Assembly (NCBI GenBank): GCA_937934295.1
Contig: CALHAI010000022.1
Coordinates: forward strand, 1 to 64,000
Source: an uncultured Blastocatellia bacterium
GTDB lineage: Bacteria > Acidobacteriota > Blastocatellia > HR10
DNA length: 64,000 bases
Reading direction: 5' to 3'
Part shown: positions 8,954 through 17,935 of the stretch, in pieces
How the letters are laid out: each line of letters begins with the position of its first letter
Numbering within the stretch: the stretch's first letter is position 1
The notes under the pieces: model-generated
Seen by the model: the letters and a program-made list of their open reading frames with translations, nothing else
What the model was told of the DNA's origin: nothing
The model's database searches: none
Translations under genes and position numbers: made by a program

Positions 8954-10969
8954 ATGATTCGCCGCCTTCTCGATTGTCCGATCACTCGGCGTCCGGCGAC
9001 CATGCGCCTCAGAGGAAGGATCCTCTTTCTCACCGAAGATCCGAGTCTCATTCGTCGGCAACTGGCCGGGGAGGACCTCGCGTGGACGCCGGAGATGAAG
9101 CTGCGGGATGATATCTCGACGGACGAGATCACGCCCGCCTTTGTGTGCTTCTATTTCGACGAGACGCTTGGGGAATTCCCCTATATCGGCCTGAAAGCTG
9201 GTGATCAATTCCCCATCGGCCGTGGTGACGTCAAACGCGGAGGATTCGTCGCGTCGGTCTCGGGCAAACGACGAGGCAAGGGGAGCAGTCGCGAGCAAGC
9301 GCCGTTCGCTGAACTCTCGGCGGGCATCCGCGTCGTGATCGCGGAGAACATCGAACGCATCTACAAGCAAAATTGCCAAAATCTGGGCCTGCTCACGACG
9401 ACGAATTTCGACCTCATCGAGAAGATTCGACGTGGGGAGGAGATCTCGCTCTCCGCCTTCACCGAGGGCGAGGACGAGATCACGCGGCAGATCGTGGAGT
9501 TCGGCGGATTGTTCCCCTTCAACGTCGCGCGCCTTCAGGGCCAGGTCAGCATCCCTCCGATCACGACGCAACCGCGCCCGATGACGCTCGCCGAGAAGAT
9601 CCTAGCGCGCCATATGGTCCTCGACCTCCAGCGCGATCGCGTGGGTGTGCCTGCGGTGCGCCCGGGCGATGCCGGATTCGTGCGCGCGGACTGGCGCTTC
9701 AGCCACGAATATGTGACGCCAATGGCCGCCATCTTCTTCGAGCGCTACGTCGGTGAGGAAGAGCGCGTCGCCGATCCGGATTCGATCCTCTTCTTCCGCG
9801 ATCACCTGACGTTCCTGGATGAGGTCATGCCGCCGGAACGGCGCGCCATGGGGCTTTTGGACCTGGCCCTGCAGCTCAAGCTCAAGCAAGAGGAGTTCGC
9901 CCAGAAACAAGGGATTCGCTATCACGGCGAGTTGAGCGATCGAAAAGGGTCAGAGGGGATCTGCCATAGCCTCGTCCTCGAACGCTACGCGCTGCCGGGA
10001 CAAGTCATCATCGGCTCGGATTCGCACACGCCGCATTCGGGAGCGATCGGCGCGCTCGCCTTCGGCGTGGGCACGACTGATCTCTTCAACGCCTGGATCA
10101 CCCGCGATGTGCGCGTGTGCGTGCCCGAATCGGTCAAGATCCTCATTCGAGGGCGTCTGCCGGAGAACGTCACAGCGAAAGACCTCGTCCTGGCGATCCT
10201 TCGCCTCGACTACGTGAAGAGCGGCCGGGCGATCGGCAAGGTGATCGAGTATGCCGGTGAGGCGATTCGCGAGCTCGACATAGACGAGCGGGCCACATTG
10301 ACGAATATGGCGGCTGAGATCGGCGGCTTCACCGGGATCGTCGCCCCGGATGAGAAGACGGTGGATTTCCTCGTCGAACGACGCGGCCTGCCGCGCGCCG
10401 AAGTGGAGCGGATGCTCGAAGGCCTGCAGAGCGATCCGGACGCCGAGTACGCCCACATCATCGAGTTGGATGCTTCGACGATTCGACCGATGGTCGCGCT
10501 GCCCGGCGATCCCGGCAATGGCGTCGAGATCGCCGCTCTCGATGGCGAGGTGAAGATTCAGATTGCCTACGGAGGCTCCTGCACGGCGGGGAAGAAGGCC
10601 GACATGGACATGTATGCGCGCGTGCTCGCCGAAGCCCTCGCCGAAGGGCGACGCGTGCATCCCAACGTGCGCTTCTACATCCAATTCGGTTCGCAAGACG
10701 TTCGGCGATACTGCGCCGAACGAGGGTATCTGGAGCTGTTTCGAGAGGCCGGCGCGATTGTGATCGAGCCCAGTTGCGGAGCGTGCATCAACGCCGGCCC
10801 GGGCGCGACGACGAGCCGCGAGCAAGTGGCCATCAGCGCGCAGAATCGCAACTTCCCCGGTCGCAGCGGCCCCGGGCAGCTCTACCTCGCCAGCCCCCTC
10901 ACGGTCGCCGCCTCAGCCATCGAGGGAAAGATCGTCGAATATCGTCCGCGTCGTTGCCCGGTCACGTGA
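8954..10969 (+). CDS. Fused, domain-swapped aconitase/isopropylmalate-isomerase family hydro-lyase
   Basis: Protein of 671 residues carrying both halves of an aconitase-family enzyme in one chain, swivel domain first. Residues about 50-145 are the swivel (LeuD-like) domain with DDISTDEITPA, GRGDVKRGGF and GKGSSREQAP. Residues about 205-660 are the catalytic Fe-S domain with GSDSHTPHSGAIGALAFGVG near 354-373. The three 4Fe-4S cysteines are C543 in GSCTAGKK and C608 and C611 in PSCGACINAG. AcnA has the opposite order. AcnB has swivel first but also an N-terminal HEAT-like domain, which is missing here. It could act on citrate/isocitrate, 2-methylisocitrate, isopropylmalate or citramalate/methylmalate. 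The LeuC-like GSCT motif and the cimA gene elsewhere in the window leave the isoleucine/leucine option open. The family is certain; the substrate is not. Confidence 0.85.
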   Translation: MIRRLLDCPITRRPATMRLRGRILFLTEDPSLIRRQLAGEDLAWTPEMKLRDDISTDEITPAFVCFYFDETLGEFPYIGLKAGDQFPIGRGDVKRGGFVASVSGKRRGKGSSREQAPFAELSAGIRVVIAENIERIYKQNCQNLGLLTTTNFDLIEKIRRGEEISLSAFTEGEDEITRQIVEFGGLFPFNVARLQGQVSIPPITTQPRPMTLAEKILARHMVLDLQRDRVGVPAVRPGDAGFVRADWRFSHEYVTPMAAIFFERYVGEEERVADPDSILFFRDHLTFLDEVMPPERRAMGLLDLALQLKLKQEEFAQKQGIRYHGELSDRKGSEGICHSLVLERYALPGQVIIGSDSHTPHSGAIGALAFGVGTTDLFNAWITRDVRVCVPESVKILIRGRLPENVTAKDLVLAILRLDYVKSGRAIGKVIEYAGEAIRELDIDERATLTNMAAEIGGFTGIVAPDEKTVDFLVERRGLPRAEVERMLEGLQSDPDAEYAHIIELDASTIRPMVALPGDPGNGVEIAALDGEVKIQIAYGGSCTAGKKADMDMYARVLAEALAEGRRVHPNVRFYIQFGSQDVRRYCAERGYLELFREAGAIVIEPSCGACINAGPGATTSREQVAISAQNRNFPGRSGPGQLYLASPLTVAASAIEGKIVEYRPRRCPVT

Positions 10970-11018
10970 TCCCGACAGGGAGCGTCTTCCAACGTCACAC
11001 GTCCTCCAAAAAGCCGAG

Positions 11019-11047
11019 TTGACTTTGGCTTACTGAATGTGCACAAT
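11019..11047 (+). promoter_or_regulatory. Promoter of acs
   Basis: TTGACT, a 17-base spacer, then CACAAT, in the 149-base gap after the aconitase-family gene. The predicted transcript would start near 11054 and carry a leader of about 65 nt before the ATG at 11119. Confidence 0.55.
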
Positions 11048-11118
11048 TTAGCCTCCAACGGCAAGAGGGACTTTTCGAAGAGAGTCTCTTGACCACCACG
11101 GCGAGGAGAAGGAGGACA

Positions 11119-13110
11119 ATGGATATGATGCGAACCGTGGATGCCCTGTTATCGCAAGGACGGGTCATTGAACCTCCATCGGCTTTTCGTGAATGGGCGT
11201 GGATTCGCGATGAACGCCTCTACGAGGAGGCGGCGCGCGATCCCGAAGCCTTTTGGGGACGAGTGGCCGAAGAGTTCGTCCATTGGTTCCGCCCTTGGGA
11301 ACGCGTGTTCGAATGGACGCCTCCGAGGCCGGGGACATCTCCGCCTTGGTTCCGATGGTTCATCGGCGCGCGGCTCAACGTCTGCTACAACTGCGTGGAT
11401 CGGCACGCGCAGACATGGCGGCGGACGAAAGCCGCGATCATCTGGGAAGGCGAACCGGGTGAGGAGCGTGTGCTGACCTACCAGGACCTGCATCGCGAAG
11501 TGCAGAAGTTCGCCAACGTCCTCAAATCGCTCGGCGTGCGTCGTGGCGATCGCGTGACGATCTATCTGCCGATGATCCCCGAGCTGCCCATCGCCATGCT
11601 CGCCTGCGCGCGCCTCGGCGCGATTCACAGTGTCGTCTTCGGCGGCTTCTCGGCGGAAGCGCTGCGCGACCGGATCAACGACTCCGGCAGTCGAGTGCTC
11701 ATCACGGCTGAAGGAGGATGGCGGCGCGGTCAGATCGTCCCGCTCAAGCGAAACGCCGACGAAGCGCTCGCTGAATGTCCGGGCGTGGAGCATGTCGTCG
11801 TCGTGCATCGTGGCGTCATGGACGCGACGCACGTCCCCATGCGGGAGGGGCGCGACCATTGGTGGCATCGGCTGATGGAACACGCGTCGCTCCAGTGCCC
11901 GTGCGAGGAGATGGAGAGCGAAGATCCGCTCTATATCCTCTACACGAGCGGGACGACGGGGAAACCAAAAGGCCAGCTCCACGTCCAGGGGGGGTATCTC
12001 GTGAGCGTCGCCGCTACACAGAAGTGGATCTTCGATCTGCGCGATGAGGACATCTATTGGTGCACAGCCGACATCGGGTGGGTGACGGGCCACAGCTACA
12101 TCGTCTACGGTCCGCTCTGCAACGGAGCGACGACGGTCATGTACGAGGGCGCACCGGATTATCCCGATCGGGATCGGTGGTGGGCGCTCATTGAGAAATA
12201 CCGCATCAGCATCCTCTACACGGCGCCGACGGCCATTCGCTCGTTCATGAAATGGGGGGAGGAGTATCCGCGACGGCACGATCTCTCCTCGCTGCGCCTG
12301 CTGGGAACAGTAGGGGAGCCGATTAATCCCGAAGCGTGGCTTTGGTACTGGGAACACATCGGCGGTCGGCGCTGTCCCGTCGTGGATACCTGGTGGCAAA
12401 CGGAGACCGGATGCATTTTGATCTCGCCGCTTCCGGGAGTGACGCCGCTGAAGCCGGGATCAGCCGCACGACCTTTGCCCGGCATCTTCGCCGATGTCGT
12501 GGATGAGGAGGGGCGATCTTGCCCGCCAGAGGTTCCGGGGTATTTGGTTCTGACGCGCCCCTGGCCCGCACTCTCGCGCACGATCTGGGGAGACCCGGAG
12601 CGCTATGTGCAGGTCTACTGGACGCGTTTCCCCGGAATTTACTTCACCGGCGATGCCGCCGTCAAAGATGCCGACGGATATTTCTGGCTGCTCGGCCGCG
12701 TGGACGATGTCATCAACGTGGCCGGGCATCGGTTGAGCACGATGGAATTGGAGAGCGTGCTGGTCGAACATCCGGCCGTCGCCGAAGCCGCCGTCATTGG
12801 GAGATCGGATGAGGTCAAGGGGCAAGTCCCCGTCGCCTTCATCACGATTCGTGAGGGCATCCCGACGACGACCGAACTCGGCGAGGAATTGAAAGGCTAC
12901 GTCGTCACCCGCATCGGCGCGTTGGCGCGCCCGGCCGCCGTCTTCTTCACGGCCGAACTGCCGAAGACGCGCTCGGGGAAGATCATGCGGCGGCTCTTGC
13001 GCGACATCGCCGAAGGCCGCGTCCTGGGCGATACGACGACGCTCGCCGACCCCACGGTGGTGCAACGTTTGAAGGAGATGTACGAGGAGCGATACGGCGA
13101 AGGGAGTTAG
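11119..13110 (+). CDS. acs: Acetyl-CoA synthetase (AMP-forming)
   Basis: Protein of 663 residues, normal for bacterial Acs. It converts acetate, ATP and CoA to acetyl-CoA through acetyl-AMP in the cytoplasm. Motifs in order: AMP-binding P-loop [11 protein letters not shown] (about 275-285), the segment [20 protein letters not shown] typical of Acs, [20 protein letters not shown] before the hinge, and the C-terminal [11 protein letters not shown]. The Lys of that last motif, near 621, is the catalytic and acetylatable residue. The start ATG is chosen because GGAGG lies four bases upstream; the frame is open to 11089 without a better site. With the aconitase-family gene before it and pckG elsewhere in the window it suits growth on acetate or fermentation products. 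Confidence 0.93.
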   Translation: MDMMRTVDALLSQGRVIEPPSAFREWAWIRDERLYEEAARDPEAFWGRVAEEFVHWFRPWERVFEWTPPRPGTSPPWFRWFIGARLNVCYNCVDRHAQTWRRTKAAIIWEGEPGEERVLTYQDLHREVQKFANVLKSLGVRRGDRVTIYLPMIPELPIAMLACARLGAIHSVVFGGFSAEALRDRINDSGSRVLITAEGGWRRGQIVPLKRNADEALAECPGVEHVVVVHRGVMDATHVPMREGRDHWWHRLMEHASLQCPCEEMESEDPLYILYTSGTTGKPKGQLHVQGGYLVSVAATQKWIFDLRDEDIYWCTADIGWVTGHSYIVYGPLCNGATTVMYEGAPDYPDRDRWWALIEKYRISILYTAPTAIRSFMKWGEEYPRRHDLSSLRLLGTVGEPINPEAWLWYWEHIGGRRCPVVDTWWQTETGCILISPLPGVTPLKPGSAARPLPGIFADVVDEEGRSCPPEVPGYLVLTRPWPALSRTIWGDPERYVQVYWTRFPGIYFTGDAAVKDADGYFWLLGRVDDVINVAGHRLSTMELESVLVEHPAVAEAAVIGRSDEVKGQVPVAFITIREGIPTTTELGEELKGYVVTRIGALARPAAVFFTAELPKTRSGKIMRRLLRDIAEGRVLGDTTTLADPTVVQRLKEMYEERYGEGS

Positions 13111-13124
13111 CCACTTGAGTGAGT

Positions 13125-13153
13125 TTGTGAAATCTCAGGGTTTCGCGTACACT
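13125..13153 (+). promoter_or_regulatory. Promoter abutting the antiporter start codon
   Basis: TTGTGA, a 17-base spacer, then TACACT ending only 8 bases before the ATG at 13162. Transcription would begin almost at the start codon, and no Shine-Dalgarno sequence is present. Confidence 0.5.
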
Positions 13154-13161
13154 CCTCTCCT

Positions 13162-14520
13162 ATGAGGAGAGCGCTCGCCCTCATCGTTCTTCCGTTGTTG
13201 TTCCGCTCGCTGATCTTCGGTCAGGAGGCGGCCCCGAGCGCGGAACATGCGCAAACGGTCGCGCGCGTGCTCCTCGCGTTGATCCTGATTCTGCTGGGGG
13301 CGAAGCTCGGCGGCGAGATCGTCGAGCGCTTCCATCAACCGGCCGTGCTCGGAGAGCTGATCGTGGGCATGCTCCTTGGGAATCTCTCGCTCCTTGGCTT
13401 CCATGGGCTCGATTTCCTGAAGAATGAGGAGATCCTGGCGCTTCTTGCGGAGCTGGGGGTCATCCTCCTGCTCTTCGAGGTCGGATTGGAATCCGACATC
13501 GTGGAGATGAAGGCTGTGGGGCTCTCGGCGTTTTCGGTAGCGACGGCCGGGGTCATCGCGCCCTTTCTCCTTGGATGGGGCGTCTCGTCCTGGCTCTTGT
13601 CGAAAGCCCATCGGCTCGTACATATCTATGTGGGCGCCGTGCTCTGCGCGACGAGCGTAGGGATCACGGCCCGCGTGCTCCGAGACCTGGGAAAGCTGGC
13701 GACGCCGGAAGCACGCATCATCCTCGGGGCGGCTGTCATTGACGATGTCTTAGGCTTGCTCGTGCTCGCCATTGTGAGCGGGCTGATCCGCGCGGCCGAT
13801 CGAGGGACGGCAACGGTGCCGATCGAGCGCCTCGTGTGGATCATCGCCAAATCTGTTGGATTCCTCTTCGGCACGATCTGGATCGGCCAACGCCTCTCCC
13901 CGAGGCTCTTTCATCTGGCCTCCAAGCTTCGCGTGCACGGTATGCTGCTGGTGACGAGTCTCTCGTTTTGCTTCCTCATGGCATACATAGCCCATGCCAT
14001 CGGCCTGGCGACGATCGTCGGCGCCTTCGCGGCTGGCCTATTGCTCGATCAGGTACATTATCGCGATTTCCTTGAGCGGGGAGAGCACCGGTTGGAAGAA
14101 GCGTTGCGCCCCCTCACGACGATCCTGGTTCCCGTCTTCTTCGTGCTGATGGGGATTCGCGTGGACCTCTCGAGCTTCGGACGAACAGAGATTCTCGGCT
14201 TCGCAGCACTGGTGACGCTGGCGGCGATCTTCGGCAAGCAGATCTGCGGGTTCGTTGTGTGGGAGCGCGGGGTGAACCGGATGGCCATCGGGCTCGGCAT
14301 GATCCCGCGCGGCGAAGTCGGGCTGATCGTCGCCGGCATCGGCATGACGCTCGTCGTACAGGGCGAACGCATCGTGACGCCACCGATCTTCTCGGCCATC
14401 GTCATCATGGTGATGGCGACGACGCTGTTGACGCCGCCCTTGCTAAAATGGGCGTTCCTGCGCACAGCCGTCATCGAGCGCACGCTCTCAAAATCGGCGT
14501 GTGATGGTGAGCGCGCTTGA
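13162..14520 (+). CDS. Cation:proton antiporter, CPA2 (KefB/NapA-like) family
   Basis: Membrane protein of 452 residues. A short N-terminal signal-like segment (MRRALALIVLPLLFRSLIFG) is followed by about twelve hydrophobic helices. Family features are LGELIVGMLLGNLSLLG near 67-83, GVILLLFEVGLESD near 98-111, and the ion-site helix with GAAVIDDVLGLLVLA near 190-204, where the paired Asp marks electrogenic Na+/H+-type exchangers. It lacks the C-terminal TrkA-N/RCK domain that regulates KefB and KefC, so simple sodium or potassium/proton exchange is more likely than glutathione-gated efflux. The gene has its own promoter with almost no leader. Confidence 0.85.
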   Translation: MRRALALIVLPLLFRSLIFGQEAAPSAEHAQTVARVLLALILILLGAKLGGEIVERFHQPAVLGELIVGMLLGNLSLLGFHGLDFLKNEEILALLAELGVILLLFEVGLESDIVEMKAVGLSAFSVATAGVIAPFLLGWGVSSWLLSKAHRLVHIYVGAVLCATSVGITARVLRDLGKLATPEARIILGAAVIDDVLGLLVLAIVSGLIRAADRGTATVPIERLVWIIAKSVGFLFGTIWIGQRLSPRLFHLASKLRVHGMLLVTSLSFCFLMAYIAHAIGLATIVGAFAAGLLLDQVHYRDFLERGEHRLEEALRPLTTILVPVFFVLMGIRVDLSSFGRTEILGFAALVTLAAIFGKQICGFVVWERGVNRMAIGLGMIPRGEVGLIVAGIGMTLVVQGERIVTPPIFSAIVIMVMATTLLTPPLLKWAFLRTAVIERTLSKSACDGERA

Positions 14521-14545
14521 AGGGGAGGTTTGCCCCTGCTAAAAT
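14517..14545 (+). promoter_or_regulatory. Promoter of the FmdB-like gene
   Basis: TTGAAG, a 17-base spacer, then TAAAAT preceded by TGC (extended -10). The -35 overlaps the last codons of the antiporter gene. The predicted leader is about 42 nt. Confidence 0.6.
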
Positions 14546-14593
14546 CTCAGCGTGAGCGATTCCAGCGATACCCAGTGGAGAGGTGGAGCGAGA

Positions 14594-14839
14594 ATGCCGA
14601 TTTACGAGTACGTTTGCGAGAAATGTGGCACGCACCTGGAGGTCCTGCAGAAGATGACCGACAAACCGCTCACTCGCTGCAAGAGCTGCGGCGGGCGGTT
14701 GGAGAAGATCATCTCGCAGAGCAGCTTCATCCTGAAGGGATCGGGATGGTACGTGACCGATTACGCGCGGAAAGAGCATGGCGAGAAGGAGGGCACGTCC
14801 TCCGAAGGAGATGGGAGGGCCTCGAAGTCCGAGAAGTAG
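14594..14839 (+). CDS. FmdB-family zinc-ribbon regulatory protein
   Basis: Small protein of 81 residues opening with the FmdB signature MPIYEYVCEKCG. It has two CxxC pairs, C8/C11 and C29/C32, that form one zinc ribbon. The tail after residue 55 is charged and probably disordered. The family is widespread and usually called a putative regulatory protein after FmdB of Methylophilus; its molecular role is not established. The ATG is preceded by GAGAGGTGGAG. The frame also opens at 14552, but that would add residues before the conserved N-terminal motif. It heads a run followed by the VWFA and MreB-like genes. Confidence 0.85.
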   Translation: MPIYEYVCEKCGTHLEVLQKMTDKPLTRCKSCGGRLEKIISQSSFILKGSGWYVTDYARKEHGEKEGTSSEGDGRASKSEK

Positions 14840-14939
14840 CGTGATGAATGGACATCTGATGCTCGCCGATCGAACCCTTCCCGCGCTTGAGGAACAGCGC
14901 ACGGGTAGCGTGCGTTCTCCGCAGGGGGATGAACCGTTG

Positions 14940-15920
14940 ATGGGAGGTGATGTGAGGCTTGACGTTCGCGCCGAAGTTCGGCGCGCGCACGGCGGCTTGA
15001 AAGGCGGCGTGAGTCGCCTACTGATCGGCGGAAGCGCGTTTCTGCTCATGCTGGAGCCGACCTGGGGAAGTCCACAGGCTGGGCGGCGCGAGACGATGGC
15101 GCGGATGGGCGCCTCGGTCATTCTCAACGTGATCGTAGAGCCCAAGGGCGGGCAGAAGGAGATCTTGCTCGCGCGCGATAAGCTCGAGCTGTACGATGCC
15201 GGAATCGAACAACAAATCGAAGCCGTGCAGCCGGATTATTCGGCGGCGCGCATCGCGCTGCTTCTGGATGTGAGCGATTCGCTGCGTGCGGAGCTGGGGC
15301 ACTTGATTCAGATCGTGAGAGCGTTCGCGGCGAACCTTTACGAAGGCGATCAGATGATGCTCATCGCCTACGGCGAAGAGCCTGAAGTGCTTGAAGAATT
15401 CACGGGAGATCGGGGAAAGCTCGAACAAGCGGGATTGCGACTGAAGCGCACCAGTTCGACCAAGGTGCGCCTCTGGGACGCCCTGCAAGCGACGCTCGAT
15501 GATGCCCTCCGCCTGCAGGTGGGATACTCCAAGCGCGTCATCGTGCTCGTCTCCGATGGCTTCGATCGAGAGAGCCAAATGCGCCCCGAGGTCGTGTTGG
15601 CCAATCTCGCGCGCGAGAATGTCCTCGTCTACGTCCTGCAAGCCGAAGACCGAACGCGTGGGGCGACGCGCCGACGGACGCTCAAACCCGAAGAAGCGGT
15701 CGCGCGGCTTATACAGGGAACCGGCGGCAAGGCTTATCCGCTCAAAGACGCTGAGCGCGCCGCCCGAGAGATCCTGGAGGAGTTGAGCGAGCGATGGTAC
15801 CAAGTGATCTACAAACCGCAAGGCGTGAATCCCCTCAATCGGCGCCGCATTCTTCTTCTGGCGAACGATCCGACGCTCACCCTGAGGACGAAAGCCGAAC
15901 ATCCCGGGGAGAAGAACTGA
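14940..15920 (+). CDS. VWFA-related protein of the acidobacterial type
   Basis: Protein of about 326 residues. A hydrophobic segment near 22-40 (SRLLIGGSAFLLMLEPTWG) is a signal anchor or signal peptide, so most of the protein lies outside the inner membrane. The von Willebrand A domain carries the metal-site motif DVSDS at 110-114 and a late RVIVLVSDGFDRES segment. The order of a beta-rich N-terminal piece with VxDGG-like repeats and then a VWA domain is that of the VWFA-related domain family found in many copies in Acidobacteria; ligand and role are unknown. The start is uncertain: ATG at 14940 or GTG at 14952, with GGGAGG between. The stop is 98 bases before the MreB-like start, suggesting one transcript. 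Confidence 0.75.
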   Translation: MGGDVRLDVRAEVRRAHGGLKGGVSRLLIGGSAFLLMLEPTWGSPQAGRRETMARMGASVILNVIVEPKGGQKEILLARDKLELYDAGIEQQIEAVQPDYSAARIALLLDVSDSLRAELGHLIQIVRAFAANLYEGDQMMLIAYGEEPEVLEEFTGDRGKLEQAGLRLKRTSSTKVRLWDALQATLDDALRLQVGYSKRVIVLVSDGFDRESQMRPEVVLANLARENVLVYVLQAEDRTRGATRRRTLKPEEAVARLIQGTGGKAYPLKDAERAAREILEELSERWYQVIYKPQGVNPLNRRRILLLANDPTLTLRTKAEHPGEKN

Positions 15921-16018
15921 GGTCTTCGACAGCCGCGCGCATGAGGCCGCCAGCGGTTGACGAGGGCTCAGAGCACATTCTCCCCTCTGTGAGGGGGCGT
16001 TCGAGTTGGAGAGAACGC

Positions 16019-17170
16019 ATGGGAGGAGGCATTTGGCGCCGCGTGCGCCAGTGGTTCGTTCACGAACTGGCCGTGGATTTGGGCACAGCCAATACGTTGA
16101 TCTACGGTCGAGGGCGCGGCCTGTTGGTGCGGGAACCCTCAGTCGTCGCCATCAACAAATATACGGGAGCCCTGGTGGCCGCCGGAAGCGAAGCGTTGGC
16201 GATGCTGGGGCGCGAACCTCGCGATGTCGTCGTGCGGTATCCGATGCGCGATGGCGCGGTGGCCGATGAGCACCTCACGGCTCTGATGCTCGGTGCCTTT
16301 CTGGAGCGTGCTGGCGTACAGGGTTTCGGACAGCGGGTTCACATCCTGGTGGGCGTGCCGAGTTCCGCGACCGACGTTGAGCGAATGGCCCTCCAAGAGA
16401 TCGCCCAGCGAGCGGGCGCTGATCGCGTTCACCTCGTTGAGGAAGGGTTGGCCGTAGCCTTGGGCCTCGAACTCCCACAGCGGAATGGATGCGCCCACAT
16501 GATCGTGGACATCGGCGGTGGGACAACGGGGGTGAGCATCGTCTCGGCTTACGGCCTGATCGCCGCGCGCGCGCTCGGCGTGGCCGGAAACGAGATGACC
16601 GATGCAATTCTGGAATACCTCCAGCAGGAGCGCGGCCTCCTCGTCGGTCGGCAGGTGGCCGAGGAAGTGAAGCTCGAGCTGGCCTCGGCGCTCCCCTTCG
16701 TCGTCGCGGGACGGAAGCGCGTAGGAGGAAAATCAACCCTCACGGGCGAGCTGGAGGAGGTCGAAGTGACGGCTGAGGAAGTCGCACGCGCCATCGAGCG
16801 TCCGATTCGGATCATCGTCAATGCCGTGCGCGCGGTCATCGAAATGGCTCCTCCCGATGTCGCGGCCGATATTCACCAATTCGGGATCGTTCTGACCGGT
16901 GGGGGCTCGCTCGTTCGTCATCTCGATGCGCGTCTGCGCGAAGAGCTGCGCCTTCCCGTGGCTCGTGCGGAGCGCCCCCTGGAGGCCGTGCTTCTGGGCA
17001 TGGCGAGACTTCTCGAACGCCCGGAATTGCGCGAGCGATTCCGCACCAATTCTCCTTCGCCCGCGTGGGCCGAGACGACCCTCTCGGAAGACGCAGCTCC
17101 CTCCCCGGTGATCCCGATCTCCGCGTGGACGCAGGAACGTCCGCGCCGTCGGCATGCGATGCGGGGATGA
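16019..17170 (+). CDS. mreB: MreB-like actin-family protein (divergent)
   Basis: Protein of 383 residues with the actin-fold ATPase motifs of MreB: phosphate-1 loop DLGTANTLIYGRGRG near 19-33 followed by VREPSVVAI, phosphate-2 VDIGGGTTGVS near 163-173, and adenosine motif TGGGSLVRHL near 300. It differs from canonical MreB in several blocks: LVEEGLAVALGLELPQ replaces the usual EPMAAAIGAGLP, and a Pro/Arg-rich tail of about 40 residues follows the core. The ATG is preceded by GGAGAG at 7-12 bases. The frame is open 75 codons further up into the VWFA gene, but that part lacks family similarity. No mreC, mreD or mrdA lies nearby, so this is probably a paralogue or a relocated mreB. It would polymerise on the inner membrane. 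Confidence 0.8.
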   Translation: MGGGIWRRVRQWFVHELAVDLGTANTLIYGRGRGLLVREPSVVAINKYTGALVAAGSEALAMLGREPRDVVVRYPMRDGAVADEHLTALMLGAFLERAGVQGFGQRVHILVGVPSSATDVERMALQEIAQRAGADRVHLVEEGLAVALGLELPQRNGCAHMIVDIGGGTTGVSIVSAYGLIAARALGVAGNEMTDAILEYLQQERGLLVGRQVAEEVKLELASALPFVVAGRKRVGGKSTLTGELEEVEVTAEEVARAIERPIRIIVNAVRAVIEMAPPDVAADIHQFGIVLTGGGSLVRHLDARLREELRLPVARAERPLEAVLLGMARLLERPELRERFRTNSPSPAWAETTLSEDAAPSPVIPISAWTQERPRRRHAMRG

Positions 17171-17176
17171 CGACCA

Positions 17177-17923
17177 TCATCCCCCCAACTGCCGCGTCAA
17201 GACCTCCCGAACGAGCGCCAGTCCCACGCGGACGAGCACGCCGAACCCCCATACCGGGAGCACGACGGCCATCGCCGCCGAGCGGGAGCAACGACAAAGC
17301 GCACTGACCCCACCGATGAGGATCACCACGTACCACACCTCGAAGACGTTCGCCTGCTCGACGAGCGCCGCAAGGGCTGCCTCCGAGGGACGGACGAAGA
17401 TGTCCAGGCCGATTGCCGGGCGGAGCACGATCGCGCCCGTGAGAAGGTAACGGAGCCAGAGAAGGAGATTGCGCGAGGTCTCCTCCAGCAAGGGGATGAG
17501 GTTTGCGTAGACGACGAGCGCAAAGAATCTCTTCACCGGAGCCGGACGCGCGCTTTCTCCTTCGGCGCGAGCAGCCGGACCAAGCACAAGCAGCCCCATG
17601 CCGAAGAGAAGCGCTGCCGTGATCCCCCACTTGAGGAGCAGCGCGAGCGGGGAGAGGAGAATTTGAATCGGGCGCATGCTCCGCGCCGTCCGCTCCAGGT
17701 GCAGGAGCATATCCGGACTCAATCCGACGGGCGCCATTTGGGGAACCGCGCGAAGAAAGAGTGGGAGGGCGAGGAAATCCATCAGCATGAGCGCGCCGAT
17801 GATCGTCAAGGCCGGAAGATGCCAGCTTGCGCGCCCGTCCTCGATGGCGGAAGTCAGATCGCGCGGCGCCCAAAGCGCTTGGGCGAAAAGACGCATGGAC
17901 GACAATGTCGCTGATTCACCCAC
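17177..17923 (-). CDS. YIP1-family membrane protein
   Basis: Protein of 248 residues with about five hydrophobic helices, the layout of bacterial Yip1-domain proteins. The N-terminal soluble part (WAPRDLTSAIEDGRASW) is followed by LPALTIIGALMLMDFLALPL as first helix. The function of bacterial YIP1 proteins is unknown. The start is GTG, chosen because AAGGAGGT lies five bases ahead of it. It is the last gene of the tight minus-strand run tdk, mscS-like, thiol-redox gene, yip1-like. It ends six bases from the convergent MreB-like gene. Confidence 0.65.
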   Translation of the reverse strand: MGESATLSSMRLFAQALWAPRDLTSAIEDGRASWHLPALTIIGALMLMDFLALPLFLRAVPQMAPVGLSPDMLLHLERTARSMRPIQILLSPLALLLKWGITAALLFGMGLLVLGPAARAEGESARPAPVKRFFALVVYANLIPLLEETSRNLLLWLRYLLTGAIVLRPAIGLDIFVRPSEAALAALVEQANVFEVWYVVILIGGVSALCRCSRSAAMAVVLPVWGFGVLVRVGLALVREVLTRQLGG

Positions 17924-17935
17924 GCTCGACCTCCT

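Noticed and set aside
15794-16018. 75-residue N-terminal extension of the MreB-like protein
   Set aside because: It overlaps the end of the VWFA gene, is low-complexity, and a good ribosome binding site precedes the ATG at 16019.
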